The notes: a model not told the origin generated them from the letters alone. Shown: positions 49,056-58,335, counted from the stretch's first letter. The stretch is 64,000 nt of DNA from Rhizobium altiplani (GCF_001542405.1 NZ_LNCD01000034.1:1-64000); one strand, 5' to 3'. A program made the numbers and translations.

Positions 49056-49643
49056 CTATTGCTTGAGGGCGAGCGCGCTGCGTCCGCTTGTGGTGTCGGC
49101 AATCAAACGGGAAATCTCATCCGACCGTGCTTGCGGAAAGCTCACCGCGATCTCCGCGCCAGCCTCGAAGAAAACCTCGCTCAGGACGTGCACCCCTTCG
49201 AAGGCGGCGAGCCTTGCCCTGAGGATCGCAAGGTCGGAAAATCCAGCGCGGATCGTTCCTTCCAAAGTTGGAACGAGTTCGATGAGATCGCCGGACCGGA
49301 GGCAGGCGGCCGCCGCACCGCCATAGGCGCGGATCAAACCACCGGTGCCAAGAAGCACACCTCCGAACCAGCGCGTCACGATGACAATGACCTTGTCGAG
49401 TGATTGGCCATCGATCGCCTGCAGTATGGGTTTTCCTGCTGTTCCGCTTGGCTCGCCGTCATCACTGAAACGGTAGGTCTGGCCGATGCGCCAGGCCCAA
49501 CAATTATGGTTGGCGTCGCCATGGCTGCGTACAGCAAGCGCCTCCTTCGCGTCGAGCTCGCTGGCGATCGGAACACCAATCGCCAGAAACCGGCTCTTCT
49601 TCACGATTTGCTCAAGGGCTACAGGGCGTTCCAGCGAATACAT
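49056..49643 (-). CDS. YigZ/IMPACT-family protein
   Basis: A 195-residue protein of the UPF0029/IMPACT family. The signature FSDDGEPSGTAGKPIL is at about residues 59-74, followed by VIVTRWFGGVLLGTGGLIRAYG (about 85-106). The C-terminal ferredoxin-like domain (about 130-195) is also present. Family members are linked to translation or nucleic-acid binding in bacteria, but a defined reaction is not established. Confidence 0.9.
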   Translation of the reverse strand: MYSLERPVALEQIVKKSRFLAIGVPIASELDAKEALAVRSHGDANHNCWAWRIGQTYRFSDDGEPSGTAGKPILQAIDGQSLDKVIVIVTRWFGGVLLGTGGLIRAYGGAAAACLRSGDLIELVPTLEGTIRAGFSDLAILRARLAAFEGVHVLSEVFFEAGAEIAVSFPQARSDEISRLIADTTSGRSALALKQ

Positions 49644-49748
49644 GAAAGCTGTATAGGGCAGCGCGAAGGCCGAGCGAAGACGGATTCTATCCGCCGATTG
49701 TCGGATATGGCGGCGGAGGGTGTCTCCACGCAGCGCTGCGCCGCCTTA

Positions 49749-50066
49749 CTATTGAGAGGGTATCGAGATACGACCCTTCATGTTCGGATGAAAGCGACAA
49801 TAGTAATCAACCGACGTGGTCGCCTTCAGCACGGCACTTGCGGATTTCCCGGGAGGAATGACCACCTCCCAGTCACCCTTCACGGTCGCCGTATGGGCAA
49901 GAAGATCCTTGTTGATCCATTCGATCGTGTCGCCTGGCCTTGCGCTGATCTCCGCGGGCGAAAACATCATCTTCTCGATTGTTACCGTGACTGTTTCCGC
50001 CCGTACCGGAACGACACCGATGGTCAACGCAGGTACCGCAACGATCCACAGATGCCGTCTCAGCAT
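49749..50066 (-). CDS. Periplasmic cupredoxin (amicyanin/plastocyanin-like)
   Basis: A 105-residue blue-copper-like protein. The signal peptide ends near VRAET. The mature fold includes MMFSPAEISARPGDTIEWIN and the copper ligands His in LLAHTATV, Cys-His-Met in YYCRFHPNMKGRI, spaced as in amicyanin and pseudoazurin-like proteins. It likely carries electrons or binds copper. It is 11 nt downstream of the DUF4142 gene, probably transcribed with it from an ECF-type promoter. Confidence 0.88.
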   Translation of the reverse strand: MLRRHLWIVAVPALTIGVVPVRAETVTVTIEKMMFSPAEISARPGDTIEWINKDLLAHTATVKGDWEVVIPPGKSASAVLKATTSVDYYCRFHPNMKGRISIPSQ

Positions 50067-50077
50067 GCTGGTATCTC

Positions 50078-50602
50078 CTATTTAAGCTCGGCAGCGACAT
50101 GCTCGGCATGCTGCTGATGGCCCTGGAAGACCTTGAGGCCGGTTTGGAGCAACTCCTTGAGCTCCGCGTTGCTCGCCGACGGGATCAATAGCGTCTCGAG
50201 CGCGCCATTGACCTGTTTGTGGTAGGCGACCTCGTTGTCGACATAGGCCTTGTCGAAGCTCGCTCCGCTGAGTTTGGCAAGTTTTGCTCGCTCATCGGTT
50301 GCAGCCTTGGTCAACGTCTTGCTCGTTTCGTTGTCCTCCGGCGTAACCTTGAGCTTCTTGACCAGTGCAAGAGCCTGCTTGTTCACAGCCTCGTGGTCTC
50401 GCACCATGTCCTGCGCGAAGGCGACGACGTTCTTGTTCTTGGATTTCGAGATCGCGAGTTTTGCGGCCTCGATATCGATGGTACCGGCCGTGTAGGCGAT
50501 ATGCGCGATCTGCGGGTCCGTCGGCTTGTCCGCCGCCCATGCGGATGGCGCAAGTCCGAACAGGCAAAGCGCGGTCAGGGTCGCAATCTGTCGAGTCTGC
50601 AT
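50078..50602 (-). CDS. DUF4142 exported four-helix protein
   Basis: A 174-residue periplasmic protein of the DUF4142 (ferritin-like helical) family. The signal peptide MQTRQIATLTALCLFGLAPS ends at AWA-AD. Helical motifs are QIAHIAYTAGTIDIEAAKLA, FAQDMVRDHEAVNKQALAL and FDKAYVDNEVAYHKQVNGAL, then VFQGHQQHAEHVAAEL. Such genes often sit beside cupredoxin and ECF sigma genes in rhizobia. Molecular role unknown; stress protection of the envelope is a guess. The ATG at 50602 has an AGGAGG-like site upstream. Confidence 0.85.
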   Translation of the reverse strand: MQTRQIATLTALCLFGLAPSAWAADKPTDPQIAHIAYTAGTIDIEAAKLAISKSKNKNVVAFAQDMVRDHEAVNKQALALVKKLKVTPEDNETSKTLTKAATDERAKLAKLSGASFDKAYVDNEVAYHKQVNGALETLLIPSASNAELKELLQTGLKVFQGHQQHAEHVAAELK

Positions 50603-50659
50603 AGGAACCTCCTTTGCCCGAACCGGCATGGCCGGGCATTGTTTTTCTGGAACAGACAT

Positions 50660-50687
50660 TGGATGTCAGCCGAATGAGAAGGTTCCC
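50660..50687 (-). promoter_or_regulatory. ECF-type promoter before the DUF4142-cupredoxin pair
   Basis: On the minus strand GGGAACCTT is followed after 13 nt by CATCCA. The same arrangement (GGGAACCTT-N13-CATCTA) is found before the sigma gene itself. It begins just after the sigma stop codon and leaves a leader of about 50 nt before the DUF4142 ATG. Confidence 0.7.
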
Positions 50688-50691
50688 GGAT

Positions 50692-51399
50692 TCAGTCGAG
50701 AAACCCGAGACGGCTCATCACCGCCGTCGTCAGGCGTTCGCAACGGCGGCCCGCGAAGGGAAATGCGGAAAGGAGCACGGGACCGATCTGCTCGTCGAGG
50801 CGCTCCCTTACCAGGCGCCTGGCTCGATGCAGCCGGCTCTTGACGGTCTCGGCCCGCAGGCCGAGCAACGCCGCGGTCTCATCCACATTCAGCCCCTCGA
50901 TCACTCTTGCGACAAAGACGGTTCGGTAGATATCCGGCAGGGCGTCGGTCGCCTGCTCGACCAATTGCAGAATTTGCCGCTGTGCCATGGTGCGCTCCGG
51001 ATCGCCGGTGTTGTCGACAGGAAATCGGAGGATCATCGCTCCTCTGTTTTCGTCGGCAGAACGCGCGACGTTCGCCGCCCGCCGTTTCTTGCGCAGACGT
51101 CCGAGAGCTTCGTTGATTACGATGCGCGAAAGCCAGGTCCCGAGCGAGGACTCTCCCCGGAAACGATCGAGATGCGCAAATCCGAGCACATAGGCCTCCT
51201 GAACAACGTCCTCCGCCTCGCTGTCATTGCGAACAATGCTTCTTGCCAGACGGTAGAGCCTCTGATTGTGAGCCTTCATGATCGCGCGAAAAGCGTGGCG
51301 ATCGCGGGCGACCGCGCGGCGCGCCAGCTCGACATCGGCGAGCGTATCGAGTGCTTCGGCCCCATCTGCTTGAATCTGCGACATCGTCACCTCTTTCAT
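50692..51399 (-). CDS. ECF-family RNA polymerase sigma factor
   Basis: A 235-residue (or 230 from ATG 51384) extracytoplasmic-function sigma factor. Region 2 is DRHAFRAIMKAHNQRLYRLARSIVRNDSEAEDVVQEAYV, written here as two halves around residue 45, with the DEAEDVVQE-type core. Region 4 is LPDIYRTVFVARVIEGLNVDE and TAALLGLRAETVKSRLHRAR. A 35-residue C-terminal tail with one Cys (FAGRRCERL) follows. No anti-sigma gene is adjacent. Both candidate ATGs have a GAGG site. The gene appears autoregulated through the promoter at 51421-51448. Confidence 0.9.
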   Translation of the reverse strand: MKEVTMSQIQADGAEALDTLADVELARRAVARDRHAFRAIMKAHNQRLYRLARSIVRNDSEAEDVVQEAYVLGFAHLDRFRGESSLGTWLSRIVINEALGRLRKKRRAANVARSADENRGAMILRFPVDNTGDPERTMAQRQILQLVEQATDALPDIYRTVFVARVIEGLNVDETAALLGLRAETVKSRLHRARRLVRERLDEQIGPVLLSAFPFAGRRCERLTTAVMSRLGFLD

Positions 51400-51420
51400 G
51401 TCATTTCCTCGGCATTGATA

Positions 51421-51448
51421 TAGATGGAGCTCGACGGCAAAGGTTCCC
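51421..51448 (-). promoter_or_regulatory. Autoregulatory ECF-type promoter of the sigma gene
   Basis: On the minus strand GGGAACCTT and CATCTA are 13 nt apart, matching the element before the DUF4142 gene. Transcription would begin near 51413, about 14-29 nt before the two candidate start codons. Confidence 0.7.
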
Positions 51449-51621
51449 GAAAATTGCGCGCCGGTGTTGGAAACCTCCAACCATTTTCGAGATTGCGCCT
51501 CGGCACTGTCCGCGACCTTTTACCACAACGCGTTTGACAGGGCGGAAGAGGATGGCGACATTGTCGTAAGGCTTGGCCGAGGCGGCCGCGGAGATGCGGA
51601 ACGGCACAATTTCTCGATGGG

Positions 51622-53085
51622 ATGGACAACATGAACCTCAAGGACCCCACACTCTTTCGGCAGGCAGCCCTGATCGGCGACAGATGGATCGAGGCCGATC
51701 CGGCGAATGCGATCGAAGTCAACAATCCGGCGACCGGTGAAATCATCGGCCGCGTGCCCAAGCTGGGAGCGCCCGAGACAAAAGCCGCGATCGAGGCGGC
51801 ACGCATCGCCCAAAAGGGTTGGGCAGCACGCACCGCCAAGGAACGCTCGGGCATTCTTCGCAAATGGTTCGAGCTGATGGTCGAAAACAAGGACGATCTC
51901 GGCCGTATCCTGACGCTTGAACAGGGCAAACCGGTTGCCGAAGCGACCGGAGAGATTGTCTATGGCGCAAGCTTCGTCGAATGGTTCGCAGAGGAAGGAC
52001 GGCGGGTCTATGGCGACCTGGTTCCCGGCCACCAGCCCGACAAGCGCATCATGGTCATGAAGCAGCCTATCGGCGTGGTTGCCGCGATCACCCCCTGGAA
52101 CTTCCCGAACGCCATGATCACGCGAAAAGCGGGGCCTGCCTTTGCTGCCGGTTGCGCCATGGTGCTGAAGCCGGCCAGCCAGACGCCCTTCTCGGCCATT
52201 GCGATTGCCGTGCTTGCGGAACGCGCTGGGCTTCCGAAGGGCCTGTTTTCGGTTGTCACCGGCTCGGCACGCGAGATTGGCGCCGAAATGACCGCCAATC
52301 CGACCGTCCGCAAATTGACCTTCACCGGTTCCACGGAAATCGGCGCCGAGCTCTACAAGCAGAGTGCTCCGACAATCAAGAAACTTGGCCTGGAACTCGG
52401 CGGCAATGCACCCTTCATCGTCTTCGACGACGCTGATCTTGATGCCGCTGTCGAAGGTGCGCTGATCGCCAAGTTCCGCAACAATGGCCAGACTTGTGTG
52501 TGCGCAAACCGGTTGTACGTGCAGGAAGGTGTCTATGATGCTTTCTCACAGAAGCTTGCGGCAGCCGTCGGCAAATTGAAGACCGGCAATGGCTTCGACG
52601 AGGGTGTCATTCTGGGACCGCTGATCGACCAGCCAGCGCTGGAGAAGGTCGAGGAACACGTTGCCGATGCGCTCGCCAAGGGTGCGAGCGTCGTACAGGG
52701 CGGAAAGCGCCACGTGCTCGGCGGCACTTTCTACGAGGCGACCGTGCTTTCAAATGTCACGCGGGAGATGGCCGTTGCCCGCGAGGAGACCTTCGGGCCG
52801 GTGGCGCCGCTGTTCCGCTTCAAGGATGAGGCCGATGTCATCCAGCAGGCAAACGATACCGAGTTTGGCCTGGCCTCTTACTTCTACGCGAAGGATCTCG
52901 CTCGCGTTTTCCGCGTCGCCGAGGCCCTCGAATACGGCATGGTTGGTGTCAACACAGGATTGATCTCGACGGCGGAAGCTCCCTTCGGCGGCGTCAAACT
53001 CTCCGGCCTTGGCCGTGAGGGTTCCAAATACGGGATCGAAGAATTTATGGAAATTAAATACGTCTGCCTCGGCGGCATCAGCTAG
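51622..53085 (+). CDS. gabD: NAD(P)-dependent succinate-semialdehyde dehydrogenase
   Basis: A 487-residue aldehyde dehydrogenase that oxidises succinate semialdehyde to succinate in GABA breakdown. GVVAAITPWNFPNAMITRK (about 151-169), KPASQTPFSA, the general base Glu258 in LELGGNAPF and the nucleophile Cys292 in NNGQTCVCANR are present, with EETFGPVAP and GLISTAEAPFGGVKLSGLGREG typical of the GabD class. The second Cys two residues after the nucleophile is the redox-switch pattern of GabD. Monocistronic; divergent from the ECF sigma gene. Confidence 0.9.
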   Translation: MDNMNLKDPTLFRQAALIGDRWIEADPANAIEVNNPATGEIIGRVPKLGAPETKAAIEAARIAQKGWAARTAKERSGILRKWFELMVENKDDLGRILTLEQGKPVAEATGEIVYGASFVEWFAEEGRRVYGDLVPGHQPDKRIMVMKQPIGVVAAITPWNFPNAMITRKAGPAFAAGCAMVLKPASQTPFSAIAIAVLAERAGLPKGLFSVVTGSAREIGAEMTANPTVRKLTFTGSTEIGAELYKQSAPTIKKLGLELGGNAPFIVFDDADLDAAVEGALIAKFRNNGQTCVCANRLYVQEGVYDAFSQKLAAAVGKLKTGNGFDEGVILGPLIDQPALEKVEEHVADALAKGASVVQGGKRHVLGGTFYEATVLSNVTREMAVAREETFGPVAPLFRFKDEADVIQQANDTEFGLASYFYAKDLARVFRVAEALEYGMVGVNTGLISTAEAPFGGVKLSGLGREGSKYGIEEFMEIKYVCLGGIS

Positions 53086-53401
53086 CGCCCGACGGGGGCC
53101 AGCTCGCAATTTCCTTTACCGCTCCTTCGCCATGGGCGGCACGGGTTCTGGAGCAGCCGTCCATCGGCGCATGATCGCTCAGCGCTGCGATTTTGTTCGC
53201 CGACATAGCATTGGCTCGGGATGAAATGCGCTGTTCATAGCGATAGCGTGATTACCTTAGCCATGGTTATTGCACGTCTTTCGTGCCATATTAGCAATCA
53301 GCACAGTTCAACATTTGAGTCGCAATCTGGCGCAAGAATGGAGACGATGAGATGCTACATGGCCTACTCGAGCCAAATTCGAATTCCTGTAAGTATTTGA
53401 A

Positions 53402-53426
53402 GGAACGAATGCTAGTTTGTGCCGTT
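53402..53426 (+). promoter_or_regulatory. EcfG (general stress response) promoter before prkA
   Basis: GGAAC (53402-53406) and CGTT (53423-53426) are separated by 16 nt, an exact match to the alphaproteobacterial EcfG/RpoE2 consensus GGAAC-N16/17-CGTT. It lies about 65 bp before the prkA ATG. The rest of the 405-nt gap 53086-53490 holds only a short TGCACG/CGTGCC dyad near 53271-53287. Confidence 0.7.
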
Positions 53427-53490
53427 GTCTCAATGAGCGCGCCGACGGGGCGGCAATCCCGCCTCAACCGACAGGCCGCGGGAGAGCATC

Positions 53491-55440
53491 ATGCAAAAAG
53501 GTGAAAGTGACGTCTTTGATCTTTTCTCGGAGATTTACACAAGCGCCGCGCAAGAAGAACTAAGTCTACAGGAATACCTGCTAGCCTGCCGTGATGACAA
53601 AAGCCTTTATGCGACCGCGCAAGAGCGAATGGTCGAAGCGATCGGCGAGCCGACATTAATCGATACGAGCGCCGATGAGCGGCTAGGGCGGATTTTCGCC
53701 AACCGCACAGTCAAGATTTACCCGTCCTTCGCCGACTTCTATGGAATGGAAGATACAATCGAGCGGATTGTCGGCTACTTCAGATACGCCGCGCAAGGGC
53801 TCGAGGAGCGAAAGCAGATCCTCTATCTTCTCGGTCCTGTGGGAGGCGGCAAATCGTCGCTCGCCGAGCGCCTCAAGAGACTGATGGAGCAGCGCCCGAT
53901 CTACACTTTGGCCGTCAATGGCAAGGTCAGCCCCGTCTTCGAGTCCCCTCTCGGCCTGTTCCACCCGGAACGGATGGCGGGTCTCTTGGAAGACAAGTAC
54001 GGGATTGCGCCGCGAAGGCTTACGGGCCTTATCTCGCCCTGGGCGACGAAACGGCTCGACGAGATCGGCGGCGACATTTCGAAATTCAGTGTGGTCAAAC
54101 TGACGCCCTCGCGTCTGCGACAAATAGCAATTGCGAAGACCGAGCCGGGTGACGAAAACAACCAGGATGTGTCTGCGCTCGTCGGCAAAGTGGACATCCG
54201 TCAACTTGAAAACTTCAGTCAGGCCGATCCTGATGCCTACTCCTACAGTGGCGGGCTGAACAGAACGACGCAAGGGCTTCTTGAGTTCGTCGAAATGTTC
54301 AAGGCGCCTATCAAGGTGCTGCATCCCCTGCTGACCGCCACCCAGGAGGGCAGCTATAACGGTACGGAGAACTTCGGCGCCTTCCCCTTCCAGGGCATTG
54401 TCGTCGCTCACTCCAACGAATCCGAGTGGCTGCAATTCAAGAACAACAAGAACAACGAGGCATTCCTCGACCGCATTCTCGTGGTCAAGGTGCCCTATTG
54501 CCTGAGGGTCACCGAAGAACGGCAAATCTATGAAAAGCTGCTTCGCGAAAGCGAGCTGGCAAAGAGCCCATGCGCCCCTGAAGTGCTCGAGAATCTTAGC
54601 CGGTTCACTGTTGCGACACGCCTCCATGTTCATGAAAATTCGCCGCTCTACACGAAGATGCGCGTCTATGACGGCGAGAACCTGAAGGACACCGATCCCA
54701 AGGCCAAATCTGTGCAGGAGTATCGCGACGCTGCCGGTGTTGATGAGGGCATGACAGGCGTCAGCACGCGTTTTGCCTTCAAGGTGCTGTCGGAAACCTT
54801 CAACTACGATACAAAGGAGGTCGCCGCCGACCCGGTACACCTGATGTACATCATGGAGCAGGCAATTCGGCGCGAACAGTTCCCGAAGGAAACCGAAGCG
54901 CGCTACCTGGATTTCATCAAGTCCGAGCTTGCAGCACGCTATGCCGAATTCATCGGTCATGAAATCCAGAAAGCCTATCTGGAATCCTACAGCGAGTATG
55001 GACAAAACCTGTTCGACCGGTACATCGCCTATGCCGATGCCTGGCTGGAAGACCAGGACTTCAAGGACTACGACACAGGCCAGATCCTCAACCGCGAAAT
55101 TCTCGACAGCGAGTTGTCGCAAATCGAGAAGCCGGCGGGTATTGCCAACCCCAAGGACTTCCGAAATGAGGTTGTGAAGTTCACCTTGCGTGCCCGCGCC
55201 AAGAACCATGGGCGCAACCCGTCATGGACGAGCTATGAAAAGCTTCGCGAAGTGATCGAGAAGCGCATGTTTGGCCAGGTCGAAGACCTCCTGCCCGTCA
55301 TCAGCTTTGGCTCCAAGAAGGACAGCTCAACGGAAAAACAGCACGCGGAATTCGTCGAGCGCATGACGGAACGCGGCTACACCGTTCGCCAGGTCCGGCG
55401 GCTCGTCGATTGGTATATGCGGGTCAACAAGGCCGGCTGA
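53491..55440 (+). CDS. prkA: PrkA-family serine protein kinase
   Basis: A 649-residue AAA-related kinase. The P-loop GPVGGGKSSLAERLKRLM is at about 112-129 and is followed by VNGKVSPVFESPLGLF. The C-terminal PrkA domain has RTTQGLLEFVEMFKAPIKVL, VVAHSNESEWLQFKNN and FLDRILVVKVPYCLRVTEE, all strongly conserved in the family. In enterobacteria PrkA (YeaG) acts with YeaH in adaptation to nitrogen starvation and stationary phase. GGGAGAG precedes the ATG. First gene of a prkA-yeaH-spoVR set. Confidence 0.95.
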   Translation: MQKGESDVFDLFSEIYTSAAQEELSLQEYLLACRDDKSLYATAQERMVEAIGEPTLIDTSADERLGRIFANRTVKIYPSFADFYGMEDTIERIVGYFRYAAQGLEERKQILYLLGPVGGGKSSLAERLKRLMEQRPIYTLAVNGKVSPVFESPLGLFHPERMAGLLEDKYGIAPRRLTGLISPWATKRLDEIGGDISKFSVVKLTPSRLRQIAIAKTEPGDENNQDVSALVGKVDIRQLENFSQADPDAYSYSGGLNRTTQGLLEFVEMFKAPIKVLHPLLTATQEGSYNGTENFGAFPFQGIVVAHSNESEWLQFKNNKNNEAFLDRILVVKVPYCLRVTEERQIYEKLLRESELAKSPCAPEVLENLSRFTVATRLHVHENSPLYTKMRVYDGENLKDTDPKAKSVQEYRDAAGVDEGMTGVSTRFAFKVLSETFNYDTKEVAADPVHLMYIMEQAIRREQFPKETEARYLDFIKSELAARYAEFIGHEIQKAYLESYSEYGQNLFDRYIAYADAWLEDQDFKDYDTGQILNREILDSELSQIEKPAGIANPKDFRNEVVKFTLRARAKNHGRNPSWTSYEKLREVIEKRMFGQVEDLLPVISFGSKKDSSTEKQHAEFVERMTERGYTVRQVRRLVDWYMRVNKAG

Positions 55441-55465
55441 CGATGCCGAACCGGGGGATTGGCAG

Positions 55466-56782
55466 ATGGCGAATTTTATCGACCGCCGGCTCAACCCGAA
55501 GGATAAGAGCCTCGGCAACCGGCAGCGTTTCCTGAACCGCGCCCGCGAGGAGCTCAAGCGGGCGATCAAGGAGCAGGTCAAATCGGATAGGATTGCCGAC
55601 GTGGACGCCGCCCATGGCGTTCCGATGCCGAAACGCGGCGCCGGCGAGCCGACTTTTCAGCCTGCCTCCGGGAGTGGATCGCGCGAGTATATTCTGCCCG
55701 GAAACAAGGAATATATGGCGGGCGACAAGCTCTCGCGACCGCAAGGCGGTGGCGGTGGAAGTGGCAAGGGCGCCGGCCGCGGCGAGAGCGAGGATGACTT
55801 TCAGTTCATCCTGTCCCGCGACGAGGTTCTCGACCTTTTCTTCGAGGATCTGGAACTGCCCGACATGGTCAAGTTGAACCTGAAGGAGACGGTGACCTAC
55901 AAGCCTCACCGCGTCGGCTTCAGCACGGCCGGCACCCCCACGAACATCAATGTCGGGCGCACGATGCGCAACAGCTTCGGCCGCCGGATCGCGCTGCAAC
56001 GCCCGAGCGAAGCGGCGGTGAAGGCGATTGCGGACCAGATCGCCATCTTGGAGGCCGAACCGAACCTGTCGGCACAGGAGCGGCGGCGCCTGCAGGCATT
56101 GCGCGAGGAGCTCGAACAATTGGAACGCAGGCGTCGGCGCATCTCCTATGTCGATCCGGTTGATATTCGCTTCAACCGTTTCGAGCGCCAGCCGCTTCCC
56201 AATGCCAGCGCGGTGATGTTCTGCCTGATGGACGTGTCAGCCTCGATGGGCGAACGCGAAAAGGACCTCGCTAAACGCTTCTTCGTGCTGCTCCACCTCT
56301 TCCTGACCCGCCGTTACGAGCGGATCGATATCGTTTTCATCCGTCATACCGACGAGGCGCGCGAGGTCGACGAAGAGACGTTCTTCTACAGCAAGCAGAG
56401 CGGCGGCACGGTCGTTTCCACTGCCCTCGAGGAAATGCTTCGTGTCATCGAGGAACGCTATCCGGCACATCTGTGGAACATCTACGCCGCTCAAGCGTCC
56501 GACGGCGACAACATCAGTGGGGATTCCGAACGGTGCGCGGCGCTGCTTCGCGACCACCTGATGCGCCTGTGCCAATATTATGCCTATGTCGAGATCATCG
56601 ACGAGCGTGAAACCGAAATCTTTGGAGCGACCGACAACGGCACGTCGCTGTGGCGCGCCTATCGCACGGTCGATGGCGAAGTGCCCAACTTCCAGATGAC
56701 GCGGATCTCCAGACCGGCAGACATCTACCCCGTGTTCCGCAAGCTCTTTACCCGACAGCCTGCCATGCGCACGCGTAAGTAA
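55466..56782 (+). CDS. YeaH/YhbH family protein (DUF444, von Willebrand A-like)
   Basis: A 438-residue partner of PrkA. The N-terminal part reads FIDRRLNPKDKSLGNRQRFL. A Gly-rich linker (about 90-105) follows, and the C-terminal half contains the vWA metal-site-like FCLMDVSASMGEREKDLAKR and FYSKQSGGTVVSTALEEM. DUF444 proteins bind or present substrates to PrkA, by analogy with YeaG-YeaH. It starts 25 nt after prkA and ends 11 nt before the SpoVR gene. Confidence 0.94.
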   Translation: MANFIDRRLNPKDKSLGNRQRFLNRAREELKRAIKEQVKSDRIADVDAAHGVPMPKRGAGEPTFQPASGSGSREYILPGNKEYMAGDKLSRPQGGGGGSGKGAGRGESEDDFQFILSRDEVLDLFFEDLELPDMVKLNLKETVTYKPHRVGFSTAGTPTNINVGRTMRNSFGRRIALQRPSEAAVKAIADQIAILEAEPNLSAQERRRLQALREELEQLERRRRRISYVDPVDIRFNRFERQPLPNASAVMFCLMDVSASMGEREKDLAKRFFVLLHLFLTRRYERIDIVFIRHTDEAREVDEETFFYSKQSGGTVVSTALEEMLRVIEERYPAHLWNIYAAQASDGDNISGDSERCAALLRDHLMRLCQYYAYVEIIDERETEIFGATDNGTSLWRAYRTVDGEVPNFQMTRISRPADIYPVFRKLFTRQPAMRTRK

Positions 56783-56793
56783 GGGACGACCGA

Positions 56794-58335
56794 ATGGCGA
56801 GACGTTCGAGTTCAGGCCTGCTGTTTGATGGTTCCGACTGGAATTTCACCACCCTTTCGCGCGCCTACGATGCGATAGAGACCGTTGCGCTCGATGAGAT
56901 GGGACTGGACGTCTATCCCAACCAGTTGGAGATCATTTCCTCCGAGCAGATGCTCGATGCCTATTCGTCGGTTGGAATGCCGCTGATGTATCAGCACTGG
57001 TCCTTCGGCAAGCGCTTCATCTTCGAGGATCACTTGTATCGGAAGGGACAGCGCGGCCTCGCCTACGAGTTGGTCATCAACTCCAACCCCTGCATCACCT
57101 ATCTCATGGAAGAAAACACCATGCCGATGCAGGCGTTGGTGACCGCGCATGCAGCCTTCGGTCACAATCATTTCTTCAAGAACAACTACTTGTTCCGCCA
57201 GTGGACGGACGCCGGCTCCATCCTGAGTTATATGGACTTCGCCAAGAAATACATCGCCAAGTGCGAGGAGCGGCATGGATTGAGCGCCGTGGAGGCGATC
57301 CTCGATTCAGCGCACGCCCTGATGGACCAGGGCGTCTTCCGCTACCGCCGCCCGCCCCGCCTTTCCTCCGAAAAAGTCCGAGAACGCGCCCGAGAGCGAT
57401 TGGAATATGAAGAGCAGACCTACAGCGATCTGTGGCGCACGCTGCCGCTGGCAACGGAAATCCGCAATCCGGAAGAGGCCGAACGTGACGCGTCCGAACG
57501 CAAAAAGGTTCTCAATCTTCCGGAGGAGAACCTGCTCTACTTCCTGGAAAAGCACAGCCTCATCCTCGATCCATGGCAGCGCGAACTTCTCCGGATCGTT
57601 CGCGTCATTGCGCAATATTTCTATCCACAGCGCCAAACCAAGGTGATGAACGAGGGCTGCGCGACCTTCGTTCACTACACGATCATCAACCGCCTCTTCG
57701 ATCAGGGCCGGATCAGCGAAGGGGCGATGCTGGAATTGCTCAAAAGCCACTCCAACGTCGTTTTTCAACCGGCCTTCGATGATTCGCGCTTCCCGGGCAT
57801 CAACCCTTACGCACTGGGATTCGCGATGATGCAGGACATCGAGCGCATCTGCATGGAACCGACGGCGGAAGATCGCGACTGGTTTCCGTCGTTTGCCGGC
57901 AACGGCGATTGGCAGGGGACGCTGCTCGACGCCTGGGCAAACCACCGCGACGAGTCCTTCATGCTCCAATATCTGAGCCCGGCGATGATCCGCAAGTTCC
58001 GGCTGTTCCTGCTCTCCGATCGCGCCACCGACAGCTATTGCGAAGTATCCGCAATCCATAATGAGCGCGGCTATTCCAGGATCCGCTCTGCGCTTGCCCA
58101 CAGTTACGACGTCGGGGCCAGACAGCCCGATATCCAGGTTATCGACGTGGACTTGCTGGGTGACCGGCAACTTCGGCTGCAGCATAATGTGAAGAACGGC
58201 ATCCTCCTGGAAGAGAGCACCCGTGATGCCACGCTCGGCCATATTCGCCACCTCTGGGGTTACGACGTGAGCCTGAGTGGTGTCGATGCTGGAACGGGCG
58301 CGGCGCTCTACGAGTGTTCGACAGCGCAACTCTGA
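56794..58335 (+). CDS. SpoVR family protein (YcgB-like)
   Basis: A 513-residue SpoVR/YcgB homologue. Conserved stretches are VYPNQLEIISSEQMLDAYSS, MPLMYQHWSFGKRF, TAHAAFGHNHFFKNNYLFRQ (His-rich possible metal site), KVMNEGCATFVHYTIINRLF and INPYALGFAMMQDIERICME. The family is tied to sporulation cortex formation in Bacillus and to stationary-phase stress in proteobacteria; the biochemical activity is not known. It completes the prkA-yeaH-spoVR operon. Confidence 0.94.
   Translation: MARRSSSGLLFDGSDWNFTTLSRAYDAIETVALDEMGLDVYPNQLEIISSEQMLDAYSSVGMPLMYQHWSFGKRFIFEDHLYRKGQRGLAYELVINSNPCITYLMEENTMPMQALVTAHAAFGHNHFFKNNYLFRQWTDAGSILSYMDFAKKYIAKCEERHGLSAVEAILDSAHALMDQGVFRYRRPPRLSSEKVRERARERLEYEEQTYSDLWRTLPLATEIRNPEEAERDASERKKVLNLPEENLLYFLEKHSLILDPWQRELLRIVRVIAQYFYPQRQTKVMNEGCATFVHYTIINRLFDQGRISEGAMLELLKSHSNVVFQPAFDDSRFPGINPYALGFAMMQDIERICMEPTAEDRDWFPSFAGNGDWQGTLLDAWANHRDESFMLQYLSPAMIRKFRLFLLSDRATDSYCEVSAIHNERGYSRIRSALAHSYDVGARQPDIQVIDVDLLGDRQLRLQHNVKNGILLEESTRDATLGHIRHLWGYDVSLSGVDAGTGAALYECSTAQL

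Noticed and set aside
53271..53287. Possible sigma-54 site (TGGCAC-like) before prkA
   Set aside because: The TTGC half is not at the right spacing; the sequence is better described as a short dyad.
53683..55209. A 508-residue antisense frame inside prkA
   Set aside because: Shadow of the PrkA frame; no motif, no plausible start.
57307..58329. A 340-residue antisense frame inside the SpoVR gene
   Set aside because: Shadow frame with no recognisable domain.
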